Positions 34,235 through 42,595 of a stretch of DNA of 64,000 nt are shown in pieces (the stretch's first letter is position 1; every line of letters starts with the position of its first letter). The notes under the pieces were generated by a model. The model made no database searches. It saw nothing but the letters and a program-made list of their open reading frames with translations, and was not told where the DNA came from. Origin of the DNA: Pseudarthrobacter siccitolerans (lineage in GTDB: Bacteria; Actinomycetota; Actinomycetes; Actinomycetales; Micrococcaceae); NCBI RefSeq assembly GCF_030823375.1, contig NZ_JAUSXB010000001.1:3906001-3970000 (forward strand), written 5' to 3'. Both the position numbers and the translations under genes were made by a program.

Positions 34235-34275
34235 CCAACGGGATGGGGCGGCGGCCAAGCCGCCCCTCCTGTTGG
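34235..34275 (+). terminator. Long hairpin after oxidoreductase gene
   Basis: GGGGCGGC (34245-34252) pairs with GCCGCCCC (34259-34266), and after one bulged T the stem continues with CCAACGGGA against TCCTGTTGG, about 17 pairs in all. It begins right after the stop at 34233. No T-run follows and a gene starts at 34301, so it may attenuate rather than end transcription. Confidence 0.65.
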
Positions 34276-34300
34276 CACACGACCAGCCGAGGAGGTAAAA

Positions 34301-34633
34301 TTGCCACACCCAACAGTCAGCCAGGAAGAAGCGGAAGTCTGGCTCATGCCAGTGTTCATCGCAAAAGAGGGGCACGAAGCAACGCTTCAGGAAGCCCTCG
34401 CCAAGCTGGAGTCCGCGAGCCGCAAAGACGCCGGATGCCTGGAATACACCGTCTTCTCCGACGACCACAGGCCCGGCGCGTTTGTCCTCTTTGAGGGATG
34501 GGCCAGCCGTGAGGACCTCAAGGCCCACAATGAAGAAGACCATGTCAAGGAATTCGTGCAAGGGGTGGAGTGCTTGCTGGCCGTGCCGTTCTCGGTAACT
34601 CCCATCACTCCGCTTACGGGAGCCTCCAGCTGA
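34301..34633 (+). CDS. Antibiotic-biosynthesis-monooxygenase (ABM) domain protein
   Basis: This 110-residue protein has the dimeric alpha+beta-barrel ABM pattern: VWLMPVFIAKEGHEATLQEA, RKDAGCLEYTVFSDDHRPGA, FVLFEGWASREDLKAHNEED and HVKEFVQGVECLL. YgiN-type relatives act as small monooxygenases or have no known activity. It uses a TTG start, supported by GGAGGT five bases upstream and no other suitable start. A strong hairpin lies between it and the oxidoreductase gene. Confidence 0.8.
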   Translation: MPHPTVSQEEAEVWLMPVFIAKEGHEATLQEALAKLESASRKDAGCLEYTVFSDDHRPGAFVLFEGWASREDLKAHNEEDHVKEFVQGVECLLAVPFSVTPITPLTGASS

Positions 34634-34679
34634 ACCCCCGGTGCCTGGCAGGCCAGCAGGACTGTTAAAGTCGGGAACC

Positions 34680-35393
34680 ATGACCGAACTTCGACCCGAC
34701 GCCGCCGGTAAAGTCGGCTTCCTCCACGCGGCGCAGGTCCACGTGGCGACGTTCGAGGCCCTTTCCCGTGCTCACCTGCCTTCCACCTCCACGGTCCACC
34801 GCGTGGATCCTGAAGCCCTGGAGCTTGCACGGCAGGACGGGACTGCGGAGAGCGTGCGGGCCGTCGTCGCCGCCCACCTGGCCGAACTTCGGGATGCCGG
34901 ATGCGAGGTGGTCTTGTGCACCTGCTCCACGCTCGGCGAGGTAGCGGAGGACCTGTCAGGCGATGGGCTGGAGGTGATCCGCATCGACCGGCCGATGCTT
35001 CACCGGGCCGTGGCCCTCGGCCCACGGGTCGGGGTCCTCGTGGCTCTCACGAGCACCGTCGAGCCAACCACCCGGGTCCTTGCCGAGGAGGCTGCGGACG
35101 CAGGAGCCGACATCACCGTGGAGGTCAGCATTGTCGAGGGTGCATGGGATGCCTTTCTCGCGGGTGATGCGGAGGCCTACCGCTCAAGCATTGCCCAGGC
35201 GGCGCATGCGCTCGCAGGCGGCTGCGACGTCGTCGTCCTCGCCCAGGCCAGTATGGAACCCGCTGCGGCCCTGCTGACCGGGCTCGCAACGCCGTTCCTC
35301 ACGAGCCCCCGCTCCGCCGTGGAAGCGATGGCACTGGTACAGAAAGGCGCTGAGATTCGCCAGGCAGAGGCGCCAGCAGGGGACCGCAACTAG
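34680..35393 (+). CDS. Asp/Glu racemase-family protein
   Basis: This 237-residue protein has the Asp/Glu racemase double alpha/beta fold: GKVGFLHAAQVHVATFEALS, CEVVLCTCSTLGEVAEDL with a candidate catalytic Cys in CTCSTLG, and VVLAQASMEPAAALLTGL. The second half shows Ala where many members have the second catalytic Cys, so it may not be a two-base racemase. The ATG at 34680 fits the fold, unlike the longer frame. It may be the last gene of the sugar operon, but its role there is not obvious. Confidence 0.75.
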   Translation: MTELRPDAAGKVGFLHAAQVHVATFEALSRAHLPSTSTVHRVDPEALELARQDGTAESVRAVVAAHLAELRDAGCEVVLCTCSTLGEVAEDLSGDGLEVIRIDRPMLHRAVALGPRVGVLVALTSTVEPTTRVLAEEAADAGADITVEVSIVEGAWDAFLAGDAEAYRSSIAQAAHALAGGCDVVVLAQASMEPAAALLTGLATPFLTSPRSAVEAMALVQKGAEIRQAEAPAGDRN

Positions 35394-35495
35394 GGGAGCG
35401 ACTGCCGTTCGGCGGCGCTGACGGAAGCGTCGGACGTAACGCAGGTCCGCCGTCGTCGTTCCAGCCTTTGCTGCTGGGGTGCCGTGGCGGGCGGG

Positions 35496-36302
35496 CTACC
35501 TCGCGGCGTCAGGCTGCTTGGTGGCGGTGTTGCTGGAAGAGCGTCCTTCCGCCGATGCCCAGTGCCGCAGAAGCCCCTCGGCCAGCAGCCCCGGCTCGAC
35601 CCGGTGAGGCGGATCGAAGTGGTGGCGGTGGGGAAATACCTCGAGATGGAAGTCCGGAAAGAAAACCCTGGACAGCCGGGTGGCAACTTCCCCGTAGTCA
35701 TCCGGGTGGCTCAGCCCGCCGAGGGCAAAGAACACCGGCTGGCTGAAAGCGGCCAGCCGCGACCTGTCCAGGTCATAGTCCTTGAAGGTCCGCAGGAATG
35801 CCCTGATGCCCGCGGGCCGCTGGGCCATCCACGGCGGCGGGGGACCCGGCTCCTGCGGCGGAAGGACGACGTCGGGCCTGACTCCCAGCCTCATGAAGGC
35901 GGGCATGAACTGCTCCGGCGGGAGTGCCTCCAGCGTCTCGTAGTGCTTCCAGTGCTCGGCATAGGCAGGGCTCCAGTCCCAGTTCCCCGCCCAGGCCGGC
36001 TCCAGCAGGGTGAGGCTCTGCAGCCTTTCCGGATGTTTCGCAGCAAATGCCAGTGCCGCCGCCCCGCCACCCGAATAGCCCGCGAGGTGGAACGTCTGCC
36101 AGCCCCGTTGATCGGCTTCGCGCAGGACGCCGTCTATCTCGGTGTCCAAGGTCCAGCCCGGGGGCGGCTCATCCGTCTTGTAGAGCTCGAGTTCCTTCGC
36201 GACGGCCTGTACGCCCGGTCCCAGGGCTTCAATCAGGGCTTTGTATGCCAGGTGTGCGGGGAGCACGGCGCCGGGAAGCAGGATGGCCCGATACGGTTCC
36301 AT
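35496..36302 (-). CDS. Alpha/beta hydrolase
   Basis: This hydrolase begins MEPYRAILLPGAVLPAHLAY and has the nucleophile elbow FHLAGYSGGGAAALAFAAKH (Ser in GYSGG). HPERLQSLTLLEPAW follows the central strand, then comes a helical cap, QPVFFALGGLSHPDD and the catalytic His region VFPHRHHFDPPHR. At 268 residues it is full length. The in-frame GTG at 36335 would add 11 basic residues and is less likely. It stands alone and convergent with the racemase gene. Substrate unknown. Confidence 0.82.
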   Translation of the reverse strand: MEPYRAILLPGAVLPAHLAYKALIEALGPGVQAVAKELELYKTDEPPPGWTLDTEIDGVLREADQRGWQTFHLAGYSGGGAAALAFAAKHPERLQSLTLLEPAWAGNWDWSPAYAEHWKHYETLEALPPEQFMPAFMRLGVRPDVVLPPQEPGPPPPWMAQRPAGIRAFLRTFKDYDLDRSRLAAFSQPVFFALGGLSHPDDYGEVATRLSRVFFPDFHLEVFPHRHHFDPPHRVEPGLLAEGLLRHWASAEGRSSSNTATKQPDAAR

Positions 36303-36407
36303 GGACAGAACCCTACGCCCGAACCGGACGTACACAAGGGGAATGGGGGCCGCAGTGCTCGGCTACCGGAGTTCGAATTCGGGGCTCTTCTGGGTCGCGG
36401 AAGTATC

Positions 36408-36833
36408 GTGGGGCTTGTGATTCCCATCGAATTTTTCCAGGCCTGCGCCACCATCATTCCTACCCTGCTTGTGGCCCTTCTCATTGGAGCCAAGCATGGG
36501 ACTTTGCTGGCAGAAGCAGCCAGAAAAAACCGGGCTACGCTCATAGTGTTGACGGCCGCGGGAGTGGGAGGGGCTGTACTAATTTCCGTGGGAGAACTCG
36601 CCGCGTTGATGGGCATCATGAGCCATGGCGGCTCAAAGCCTCAGGCCGCGATTGCAGTGGCAGCGATATTCTTCATCATCTACATGCTGATGTTTGAGAT
36701 TGCCGGTCCGCTATCCAGAAATATGCCAAATAGCCTGATGAGCTATGCAGTTTCGGGAGTCTTTTCTCTCGCTGTGCTGTTGTGTCTATCTTTTGCCCTG
36801 TATTTCATTTTCGAATACCGGCCGCCTGCGTAA
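36408..36833 (+). CDS. Small four-helix membrane protein
   Basis: This roughly 140-residue protein is almost wholly hydrophobic with four predicted helices: FFQACATIIPTLLVALLIGA, TLIVLTAAGVGGAVLISVGE, AIAVAAIFFIIYMLMFEIAG and YAVSGVFSLAVLLCLSFALY. The start is uncertain: GTG at 36408 or 36417. The longer upstream open frame is the shadow of the opposite hydrolase gene. It is AT-richer than its neighbours. No family was recognised. Confidence 0.6.
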   Translation: MGLVIPIEFFQACATIIPTLLVALLIGAKHGTLLAEAARKNRATLIVLTAAGVGGAVLISVGELAALMGIMSHGGSKPQAAIAVAAIFFIIYMLMFEIAGPLSRNMPNSLMSYAVSGVFSLAVLLCLSFALYFIFEYRPPA

Positions 36834-36837
36834 CGCT

Positions 36838-36971
36838 TGCAGGGCCCCACCGAACAGGTCCTCACCCGCTCCCGGGATCCCTACACCCGCGCGCTGCGGG
36901 CGGCAGCACTGGACCCGCTGACCATGACGGGACGCAAACCCTGCGAAGTGGTATCAAGGGTGATGAGGTAG
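36838..36971 (+). pseudogene. Oligopeptide ABC transporter ATPase C-terminal fragment
   Basis: The plus strand reads LQGPTEQVLTRSRDPYTRAL then RAAALDPLTMTGRKPCEVV and a stop. GPTEQVL..PYTRAL is the C-terminal signature of DppF/OppF-type peptide transporter ATPases. The rest of the gene is missing, so this is a 45-residue relic next to the aldo/keto reductase gene. Confidence 0.6.
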
Positions 36972-37011
36972 CGCCGCTGGGCGAACCCGTACTGATGGAG
37001 GAAGCAAGCTG

Positions 37012-37989
37012 ATGCAGGGAACCACCGTGGCAGGCCTGGAGCTTCCCATCTCACAACTGGCACTGGGCACCATGACCTTCGGCGACACCGCGTCGGAGGA
37101 GGTGGCGGCGGACATGCTGGCCGCCGCGCTCGACGCCGGCATCACGGTGGTGGATACCGCCAACGGGTACGCGGGCGGAGCCAGCGAGGAAATTTTGGCG
37201 AAGATCCTCCCGGCGCGCCGGGACGCCGTCGTACTGGCCTCCAAAGCCGGCATTCCGCACCCCGACGCGGGGGACAACTCACCGCTGTCAGCCGAGGGGA
37301 TCCGCCGCTCCGTGGACGGCAGCCTCCGGCGCCTCGCTACCGACCGGCTGGACCTTTTCTACCTTCACCAGCCGGACCGGAAGGCCCCGCTGGAAGAAAC
37401 GCTCGACGCCGTCGGGCAGCTGATCCGCGACGGCAAGGTGGGCGCGTGGGGCGTGTCCAACTTCGCCGCCTGGCAGATCAGCGAGGTGAATACGGCAGCC
37501 GACGCCGCCGGGATGCCGCGGCCGGTGGTGGCGCAGCAGCTCTACAACCTGCTGGCCACGCGGATCGAGGACGAATACCTGGAGTTTGCCCAGCACACCG
37601 GGCTGCTGACCATGGTCTACAACCCGCTGGGCGGCGGGCTCCTCACGGGCAAACACTCGTTTACGGAGTCGCCCGCCGAAGGCCGGTTCGGCACGTCCCG
37701 GCTGGCCGAGATGTACAAGCAGCGGTACTGGGACCCCCGGCTCTTTGACGCCGTACGCCAGCTTGCCGACATTGCCGACGGCGCCGGCCTGCTGCTGCCG
37801 GAACTGTCGTTCCGCTGGCTGCTCAGCAAGCCCGGCGTGGGCTCCATCCTGCTGGGTGGATCCAAGCTGGAACAGCTACAGGCGAACATCGCCGCGGCCG
37901 CGAAGGGCGCGCTGGCTGAGGACGTGGTGGCGGCCTGTGATGCCGTGGCCGCTGAGATCCGCGGGCCGATGCCCAAGTACAACCGCTGA
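37012..37989 (+). CDS. Aldo/keto reductase
   Basis: This 325-residue TIM-barrel oxidoreductase has the family's catalytic tetrad: Asp in TVVDTANGYAGGASEEILAK with the adjacent Tyr, Lys in VVLASKAGIP and His in LFYLHQPDRK. The NADPH-binding end is KPGVGSILLGGSKLEQLQAN. It starts 3' of GGAGGAAG. It is followed by the HpcH/HpaI aldolase gene 60 bases later on the same strand, so the two probably act on the same hydroxy/keto-acid or sugar. The substrate is not evident. Confidence 0.9.
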   Translation: MQGTTVAGLELPISQLALGTMTFGDTASEEVAADMLAAALDAGITVVDTANGYAGGASEEILAKILPARRDAVVLASKAGIPHPDAGDNSPLSAEGIRRSVDGSLRRLATDRLDLFYLHQPDRKAPLEETLDAVGQLIRDGKVGAWGVSNFAAWQISEVNTAADAAGMPRPVVAQQLYNLLATRIEDEYLEFAQHTGLLTMVYNPLGGGLLTGKHSFTESPAEGRFGTSRLAEMYKQRYWDPRLFDAVRQLADIADGAGLLLPELSFRWLLSKPGVGSILLGGSKLEQLQANIAAAAKGALAEDVVAACDAVAAEIRGPMPKYNR

Positions 37990-38049
37990 CCTTTGCCTGC
38001 CCATACTGCCCGCCTGAACTGTCGTTTACCAACCGAAGAGGAAACTGCC

Positions 38050-38814
38050 ATGACTGCCGCATCGTTCGCCGCCAAAGCCCGAGCCAATAAGCCCGTCGTC
38101 GGATATTGGGTGGTGCTGGACTCGCCGGTGTCCACCGAGCGCGTGGCGCGGCTGGGTTACGACTACGTGGCGCTGGATGCACAGCACGGGCTGATGGGGT
38201 ACTCCGGCTGGCTGCACGGCCTGATGGCAATTGATGCCGCTGGCGCAGCCGGCATCGTCCGGGTGCCGTCCAACAACGCGGCGTTCATCGGCCAGGCGCT
38301 GGACGCCGGTGCGGCCGGGGTGATTGTGCCGCTGGTCAACAACGCACAGGAAGCTGCTGCGGCCGTCCGGGCCGTGCGCTATCCGCCGCACGGAATGCGG
38401 TCCTACGGTCCCATGCGGTCGGCGCTGCGGATCGGACCTGTGCCAGCGGAAGCGGATGCCACCGTGCTATGCCTGGCCATGATTGAGACACCCGAAGGCC
38501 TGGCGAACGTCAAGGAGATCTGCGCGGTGCCGGGGATTGACGGCGTGTACATCGGCCCGTCCGACCTGTGCCTGGCGGTGGGCGGCAAGTTCCCCAACGA
38601 TCCGGATGTGGCCGAGGAGTTCAACGCCGCGCTCGTGACCATCCGCGAGGCTGCACAGGACGCCGGTGTCATCGCTGCCATCCATACGGCGAGCGGCGAG
38701 ATTGCCGCCCAGCGGATCTCGGAGGGCTTCACCTTCGTCACCGTGGCCTCGGACCTGACGCACCTGGAGATCGCGGCAGCGAACCACCTGGCCACCGCCC
38801 GCTCCGGTGGTTGA
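38050..38814 (+). CDS. HpcH/HpaI-family aldolase
   Basis: This 254-residue class II pyruvate-type aldolase shows YDYVALDAQHGLMGYSGW (catalytic His), GIVRVPSNNAAFIGQALDAG, AAGVIVPLVNNAQEAAAAVR, the AMIETPEGLANV metal-binding Glu and IDGVYIGPSDLCLAVGG (metal Asp). These enzymes cleave 4-hydroxy-2-keto acids to pyruvate plus an aldehyde. The ATG at 38050 suits the family. The stop codon lies inside the dispersed repeat that follows (38806), so the last codons read into it. Confidence 0.9.
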   Translation: MTAASFAAKARANKPVVGYWVVLDSPVSTERVARLGYDYVALDAQHGLMGYSGWLHGLMAIDAAGAAGIVRVPSNNAAFIGQALDAGAAGVIVPLVNNAQEAAAAVRAVRYPPHGMRSYGPMRSALRIGPVPAEADATVLCLAMIETPEGLANVKEICAVPGIDGVYIGPSDLCLAVGGKFPNDPDVAEEFNAALVTIREAAQDAGVIAAIHTASGEIAAQRISEGFTFVTVASDLTHLEIAAANHLATARSGG

Positions 38815-38885
38815 GCCTGCCGAAACCCGGGCTGGTGGTTGAGCCTCTCGAAACCCGCGAGCGAGGTTCCGAAAAGCTCAACCGC
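38806..38885. repeat. Dispersed GGTGGTTGAGCCTGTCGAAACC repeat, two copies plus inverted end
   Basis: GGTGGTTGAGCCTGCCGAAA (from 38806) and GGTGGTTGAGCCTCTCGAAA (from 38834) are tandem copies. An inverted scrap (GGTTCCGAAAAGCTCAACC) follows to about 38885. The element contains the stop codon of the aldolase gene. Related copies occur at 20217, 40597, 41472, 44922 and 51816. Confidence 0.75.
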
Positions 38886-38904
38886 CGACTCCCGCCACTT
38901 CGAC

Positions 38905-39294
38905 CTAGCAGCTCGAATGCGTCCCCTCGCTGCGCGTCTTGCCATTGGCGATAACGTACCGGGTGTTGGTGCGGCATGTCACACCGGCCTCGGTAGTCGT
39001 CGTGATCTGGCTACTTATGTTCGATGCGTTCTCGAGCTCGATGTAGTGCTTCTTCCAGTCGGTGGAAGTGCCGTTGAGAACTTCCCGATCGCGGCTGTTG
39101 GTTATGGAGTAGTCATGACTTTGGTGTCGGATCACTTGGCGGTATTCAAGTGACCCATCTGGGGATTCGAAGTGTTCCACCTGCGCGCCGTTGCTGCGCG
39201 AGTCGGATGGTGGCGCGGCCAAGGCTGGCGAGGCAGTGAGAGCGAGGGCCAGGCCAGCGCCAGAGGCGACGACCGATCGGGCCATACGGTTCAT
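38905..39294 (-). CDS. Secreted hypothetical protein
   Basis: This 129-residue protein has a clear signal peptide (MNRMARSVVASGAGLALALT, cleavage after ASPALA). The mature part is polar and strand-rich (HFESPDGSLEYRQVIRHQSH, DYSITNSRDREVLNG, ISSQITTTTEAGVTCRTNTR) with two Cys near the C-terminus that could form a disulfide. No family is recognised. A second start at 39285 is possible. Confidence 0.7.
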   Translation of the reverse strand: MNRMARSVVASGAGLALALTASPALAAPPSDSRSNGAQVEHFESPDGSLEYRQVIRHQSHDYSITNSRDREVLNGTSTDWKKHYIELENASNISSQITTTTEAGVTCRTNTRYVIANGKTRSEGTHSSC

Positions 39295-39590
39295 TGTGGG
39301 AGTCCTTCCGCTTCTTTGTCGGGCTCCCCAGCACGCAGTGAATAAATCATAACGATTGCGTAAATGCGCGTCAACGGAGTTATCCGTTGTTGTCGCCGCT
39401 GCTCAACCGCGCATGCCGAATTTGAACGGGTCCACAGGACATCGCGGACTACAAGGCGGTGGTAACTACCTTCATGGGCATCGCGCGCCCTTGACAGCCG
39501 GTCGGGCGCTTAGGAGTATCAAGGTGCCGGAGCGCCTTGCGGTCTCCCGCAAGCCGATCTGCCGTACTGCTGCTCGAAGGGGGTTATCGG

Positions 39591-40586
39591 ATGCAGCGAG
39601 CACTCCCTCGTCTGAGACTCTCCCGGGCTGTGGCCGCGCTCGCCGCGGCCCTCCTGGCAGTCTCTGCCGCGGGGTGCACCGGCACGCCGGAACCGCCCCC
39701 GTCCCCTGTCCCTGATGTCCGGATCGCTGCAGTAGGCGACATGAACGACGCCGAGAATCTCGATCCTGACAGCCCCTCCGGCAAGAACGGTGCGGCGATC
39801 ACCCAGCTCGTGGAGAAGAACGAGATCGACGCGTTCCTCGGGCTTGGGGACTTCCAGTACTCCACGGCGCACTGCGAAGACTACGTGCAGTACTGGGAGC
39901 AGCTGTGGGGTGGCACGAAACCAAAGTTGTACTGGGTGTCCGCCCCAAACCACGACTGGGAACCCGGCCGCAACGAAGACCTCGACAACTTCATGAACGG
40001 CCAGTGCCCCGGGTCAACAGCAAAGGCTGCGATCAACCAGGAGCAGGGATTCATCAGGAACGGGAAACCCTACTCGAAGGACTTCGGGAACTGGCACTTC
40101 GCGTTCCTGCCATCCGCCCTCTGGCGGTACAACCCCGAGGAGGCCCGCGCAGCAACGGAGTGGCTGGACAAGGACCTGGCTGCTGCCGAGGCCGCGGGCA
40201 AGCACCTGGCAGCGGTGTACCACGAGCCGTACTTCACCTCGAACACGGACGGACATGAGCGGGCCGCCGAGCACAAGCCGTGGATTGATGTGATGTGGAA
40301 GCACCGGGTCCTGCTGACCCTGTCAGGGTCGCAGCACAACTACGAACGGTCCTGTCCGGTCAACAACTCTGACGAGTGCGTCAGTGACGGGATGACAGCG
40401 TTCCAGGTCTCTACGGGAGGTACCGGTCTCCGTCCCTTCACCAGCAGCCCGCGGTATATCGAGAAGCGGTTCAGCGACACCTACGGGTTCCTGCGGCTGA
40501 CCCTGCACGGCGACGGGTCTTTCGACTGGAACTTCGTTCCCACGTCAGGCTCAAGTACGGACTCGGGTACGCGTTCCGCACCGTAG
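39591..40586 (+). CDS. Metallophosphoesterase lipoprotein
   Basis: This 331-residue protein has a lipoprotein signal (SRAVAALAAALLAVSAAGC). A calcineurin-like phosphoesterase domain follows: RIAAVGDMNDAEN (first metal site), AFLGLGDFQYS, WVSAPNHDWEPG (GNHD-like), LAAVYHEPYFTS and LLTLSGSQHNYERS (terminal GHxH-like). It should be anchored outside the membrane and hydrolyse phosphate esters. The ATG at 39591 follows a GAAGGGGG site; the longer upstream frame is not needed. TTGACA at 39491 may be part of its promoter. In 39295-39590 a short protein-like stretch (DIADYKAVVTTFMGIAR) near 39440 may be a remnant. Confidence 0.85.
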   Translation: MQRALPRLRLSRAVAALAAALLAVSAAGCTGTPEPPPSPVPDVRIAAVGDMNDAENLDPDSPSGKNGAAITQLVEKNEIDAFLGLGDFQYSTAHCEDYVQYWEQLWGGTKPKLYWVSAPNHDWEPGRNEDLDNFMNGQCPGSTAKAAINQEQGFIRNGKPYSKDFGNWHFAFLPSALWRYNPEEARAATEWLDKDLAAAEAAGKHLAAVYHEPYFTSNTDGHERAAEHKPWIDVMWKHRVLLTLSGSQHNYERSCPVNNSDECVSDGMTAFQVSTGGTGLRPFTSSPRYIEKRFSDTYGFLRLTLHGDGSFDWNFVPTSGSSTDSGTRSAP

Positions 40587-40596
40587 GACAACCGCC

Positions 40597-40650
40597 GGGT
40601 TTCGACAGGCTCAACCACCGGCCGCCGCCTCAACCACCGCCGCAGCCTCA
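40597..40650. repeat. Dispersed CTCAACC repeat cluster
   Basis: GGGTTTCGACAGGCTCAACC is followed by three further CCTCAAC units up to the DeoR stop. It is the reverse orientation of the 38806 repeat and has a degraded counterpart at 20217 beside a DeoR remnant. Confidence 0.7.
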
Positions 40651-41421
40651 ACTGCCGACCGTGGCAACCTCAACCTGTACCCCGGCGTCCCGGAACTTTT
40701 GCACCTGCCCGGGGTCGGCGCCGTCGTCCGTTACTAAAGTCCAGGGGAGTGCTAGCCGGGCCCACGCGTGGAACGGGCGGAGTCCGAGTTTGGAGGAGTC
40801 CGCCAGGACGTAGACGCTGTTGCCGCGCCGGGCCATCAGTTCCTTGAGGCGGGTCTGGGCGTGGTCGGCTTCGCAGATGCCGTCCTCGGCGGTGACGGCG
40901 TCGGCGCCGAGGAACACGCGGTCGAAGCTCATCCGCTCCAGGGCCGCTTCGGCCAGCGGGCCGACGAAGCTCTGGCTGACGCTGCGGAGCCGGCCGCCCA
41001 GGCAGTCCACCTCGATGCCTTCGGAGTCGGCCAGTTCCTGCATGGTGTTGATGCCCGGCGTGGTCACGGACAGCTTTTCGAAGCCGCGCAGTTCGTGGGC
41101 CAGGGCACCTACAGTGGAGCCGGCGTCGAGCAGGATGTTCTCCCCGTGCCGGATTACGGAGGCGGCCCAGCGGGCGATGGCGTGCTTCTGCTCGAACGCT
41201 TCCCCGGTGCGCTGCCGCAGGGACGCTTCCGGGTGGGCGCCCAGGGCCATGGCGCCACCGTAGGTGCGGGCCAGCCGGCCTTGCCCGTTCAGCAGCGCCA
41301 GGTCGCGGCGGATGGTGGAGGCGGTCACCTCGAACCTGGCGGACAGTTCCTCCACGGATGCCAGGCCGGTGGTGACGGCGAGGTGGTAGATCTCCTCGCG
41401 CCGCGCGTTTGCGCTCAGCAT
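40648..41421 (-). CDS. DeoR/GlpR-family transcriptional regulator
   Basis: This 257-residue regulator has an N-terminal DeoR helix-turn-helix (RREEIYHLAVTTGLASVEEL, FEVTASTIRRDLALLNGQG) and a sugar-phosphate-isomerase-like effector domain (NILLDAGSTVGALAHEL, DRVFLGADAVTAEDGICEAD, LALPWTLVTDDGADP). Starting at 41421 has a GGAG seven bases upstream; the longer frame runs into the repeat at 41472. It lies 3' of the threonate-type operon on the same strand and is the most likely regulator of it. Three decayed copies of related genes are at 15890, 18601 and 20255. Confidence 0.9.
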   Translation of the reverse strand: MLSANARREEIYHLAVTTGLASVEELSARFEVTASTIRRDLALLNGQGRLARTYGGAMALGAHPEASLRQRTGEAFEQKHAIARWAASVIRHGENILLDAGSTVGALAHELRGFEKLSVTTPGINTMQELADSEGIEVDCLGGRLRSVSQSFVGPLAEAALERMSFDRVFLGADAVTAEDGICEADHAQTRLKELMARRGNSVYVLADSSKLGLRPFHAWARLALPWTLVTDDGADPGQVQKFRDAGVQVEVATVGS

Positions 41422-41471
41422 TCCCGGTCTCCTTCCCGTGGCAGTGGTAACCATGCTAGTTCCGGCCCCTA

Positions 41472-41533
41472 GTTTCGACAGGCTCAACCCCCGGGAGGGT
41501 TGCCTCAACCCCCGGGGAGGGTTGCCTCAACCA
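41472..41533. repeat. Dispersed CTCAACC repeat with tandem 24-base unit
   Basis: TTTCGACAGGCTCAACC opens the element, followed by two near-identical copies of CCCCCGGGAGGGTTGCCTCAA. The copies differ by one G. The arrangement lies between the DeoR gene and the terminator of pdxA2. Confidence 0.7.
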
Positions 41534-41538
41534 ACGGC

Positions 41539-41574
41539 AACGGCCGGTCAGCAATTCTACGCTGACCGGCCGTT
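41539..41574 (-). terminator. Rho-independent-like hairpin after pdxA2-type gene
   Basis: AACGGCCGGTCAGC (41539-41552) and GCTGACCGGCCGTT (41561-41574) form a perfect 14-bp stem with an 8-base loop, 16 bases beyond the stop of the dehydrogenase gene. The T-run on the minus side is poor, but the stability and place suit a terminator ending the operon before the DeoR gene. Confidence 0.8.
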
Positions 41575-41590
41575 TGACTCTTGGAAGCGG

Positions 41591-42595
41591 TTAGAGAGCC
41601 TCGTCACGTGACGGCGCCAGGTCCACTGCCTGCCGCAGCGCCTCGAGAAGCGACTCGTGGTCGGCAATGTTCTTGCCTGCGATGTCGAAAGCGGTGCCGT
41701 GGTCCACGGAGGTGCGCACCACGGGCAGGCCCACGGTGATGTTGACGCCGTTCTCCAGGCCGAGGACCTTCACCGGGCCGTGGCCCTGGTCGTGGTACTG
41801 GGCCACCACCAGATCGAAGTCACCGCGGCCGGCCAGGAAGAACAGGGTGTCGGCCGGGAGCGGGCCGAAGGCGTTGATGCCGTCTGCCTGGGCCTTCTCG
41901 ATGCCGGGCTGGATCTTCTCCGCCTCTTCGCCATAGCCGAACAGTCCGTTTTCGCCTGCGTGCGGGTTGATGGCGCACACCGCAATCTTCGGGTTTTCGA
42001 TGCCGGAGGCCTGCAGCAGCTCGTGTCCACGCTTGATGGTCCGGTAGACCAGGTCACCATTGATCTTGGCGATCGCATCGATAAGGCCGATGTGGGTGGT
42101 GACGTGGATGACGCGCATCTTCGGGGCGGTCAGCATCATGGAAACTTCCTCGGTGCCGGTCAGTTCGGCGAGGAGTTCGGTGTGGCCGGGGTACTTGTGC
42201 CCGGCTGCGTGGAGGGCTGCCTTGTTCAGGGGCCCGGTGCAGATGGCATCCACCTGGCGGTCCATGGCCAGCTGCACGGCCTTCTCAATGAAGAGGTATG
42301 AGCCGTTTCCGGCGGCCGCCGAGAGTTCACCCCAGGCGAGGTCCTCCGGAATGCAGTCGATGTCCAGCACGTCGATGGTGCCCTCGTCGAACAGGGCCTC
42401 CGAGGGTGCCGAGACCTTGCGCAGGGTCAGCGGGCTGGCAACGATGTCAGCAGCGAGCTGCAACCGGCGGAGGTCCCCGATGACAAGCATGCGGGCCTTT
42501 GAGCGGAGTTCGCTGTCCGCCAGGGCCTTGACGATGATTTCCGGGCCGATGCCGGCTGCATCGCCCATGGTGATCGCAACAATCGGGCGTCCCAT
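41591..42595 (-). CDS. pdxA2: PdxA-family dehydrogenase (4-phospho-threonate/erythronate dehydrogenase, PdxA2-like)
   Basis: This 334-residue enzyme has the PdxA fold: VAITMGDAAGIGPEIIVKAL, ICTGPLNKAALHAAGHKYPG, HTELLAELTGTEEVSMML and VTTHIGLIDAI, with metal-binding His residues and the C-terminal VVAQYHDQGHGPVKVLGL. Ordinary PdxA makes vitamin B6, but here the gene follows a DUF1537 kinase and a KdgT-type permease. That context marks PdxA2 proteins that oxidise and decarboxylate 4-phospho-D-threonate or erythronate to dihydroxyacetone phosphate. The start overlaps the kinase stop (TAATG), so translation is coupled. Confidence 0.88.
   Translation of the reverse strand: MGRPIVAITMGDAAGIGPEIIVKALADSELRSKARMLVIGDLRRLQLAADIVASPLTLRKVSAPSEALFDEGTIDVLDIDCIPEDLAWGELSAAAGNGSYLFIEKAVQLAMDRQVDAICTGPLNKAALHAAGHKYPGHTELLAELTGTEEVSMMLTAPKMRVIHVTTHIGLIDAIAKINGDLVYRTIKRGHELLQASGIENPKIAVCAINPHAGENGLFGYGEEAEKIQPGIEKAQADGINAFGPLPADTLFFLAGRGDFDLVVAQYHDQGHGPVKVLGLENGVNITVGLPVVRTSVDHGTAFDIAGKNIADHESLLEALRQAVDLAPSRDEAL

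Noticed and set aside
40768..41472. 234-residue plus-strand frame opposite the DeoR gene
   Set aside because: Antisense shadow of a well-supported regulator.
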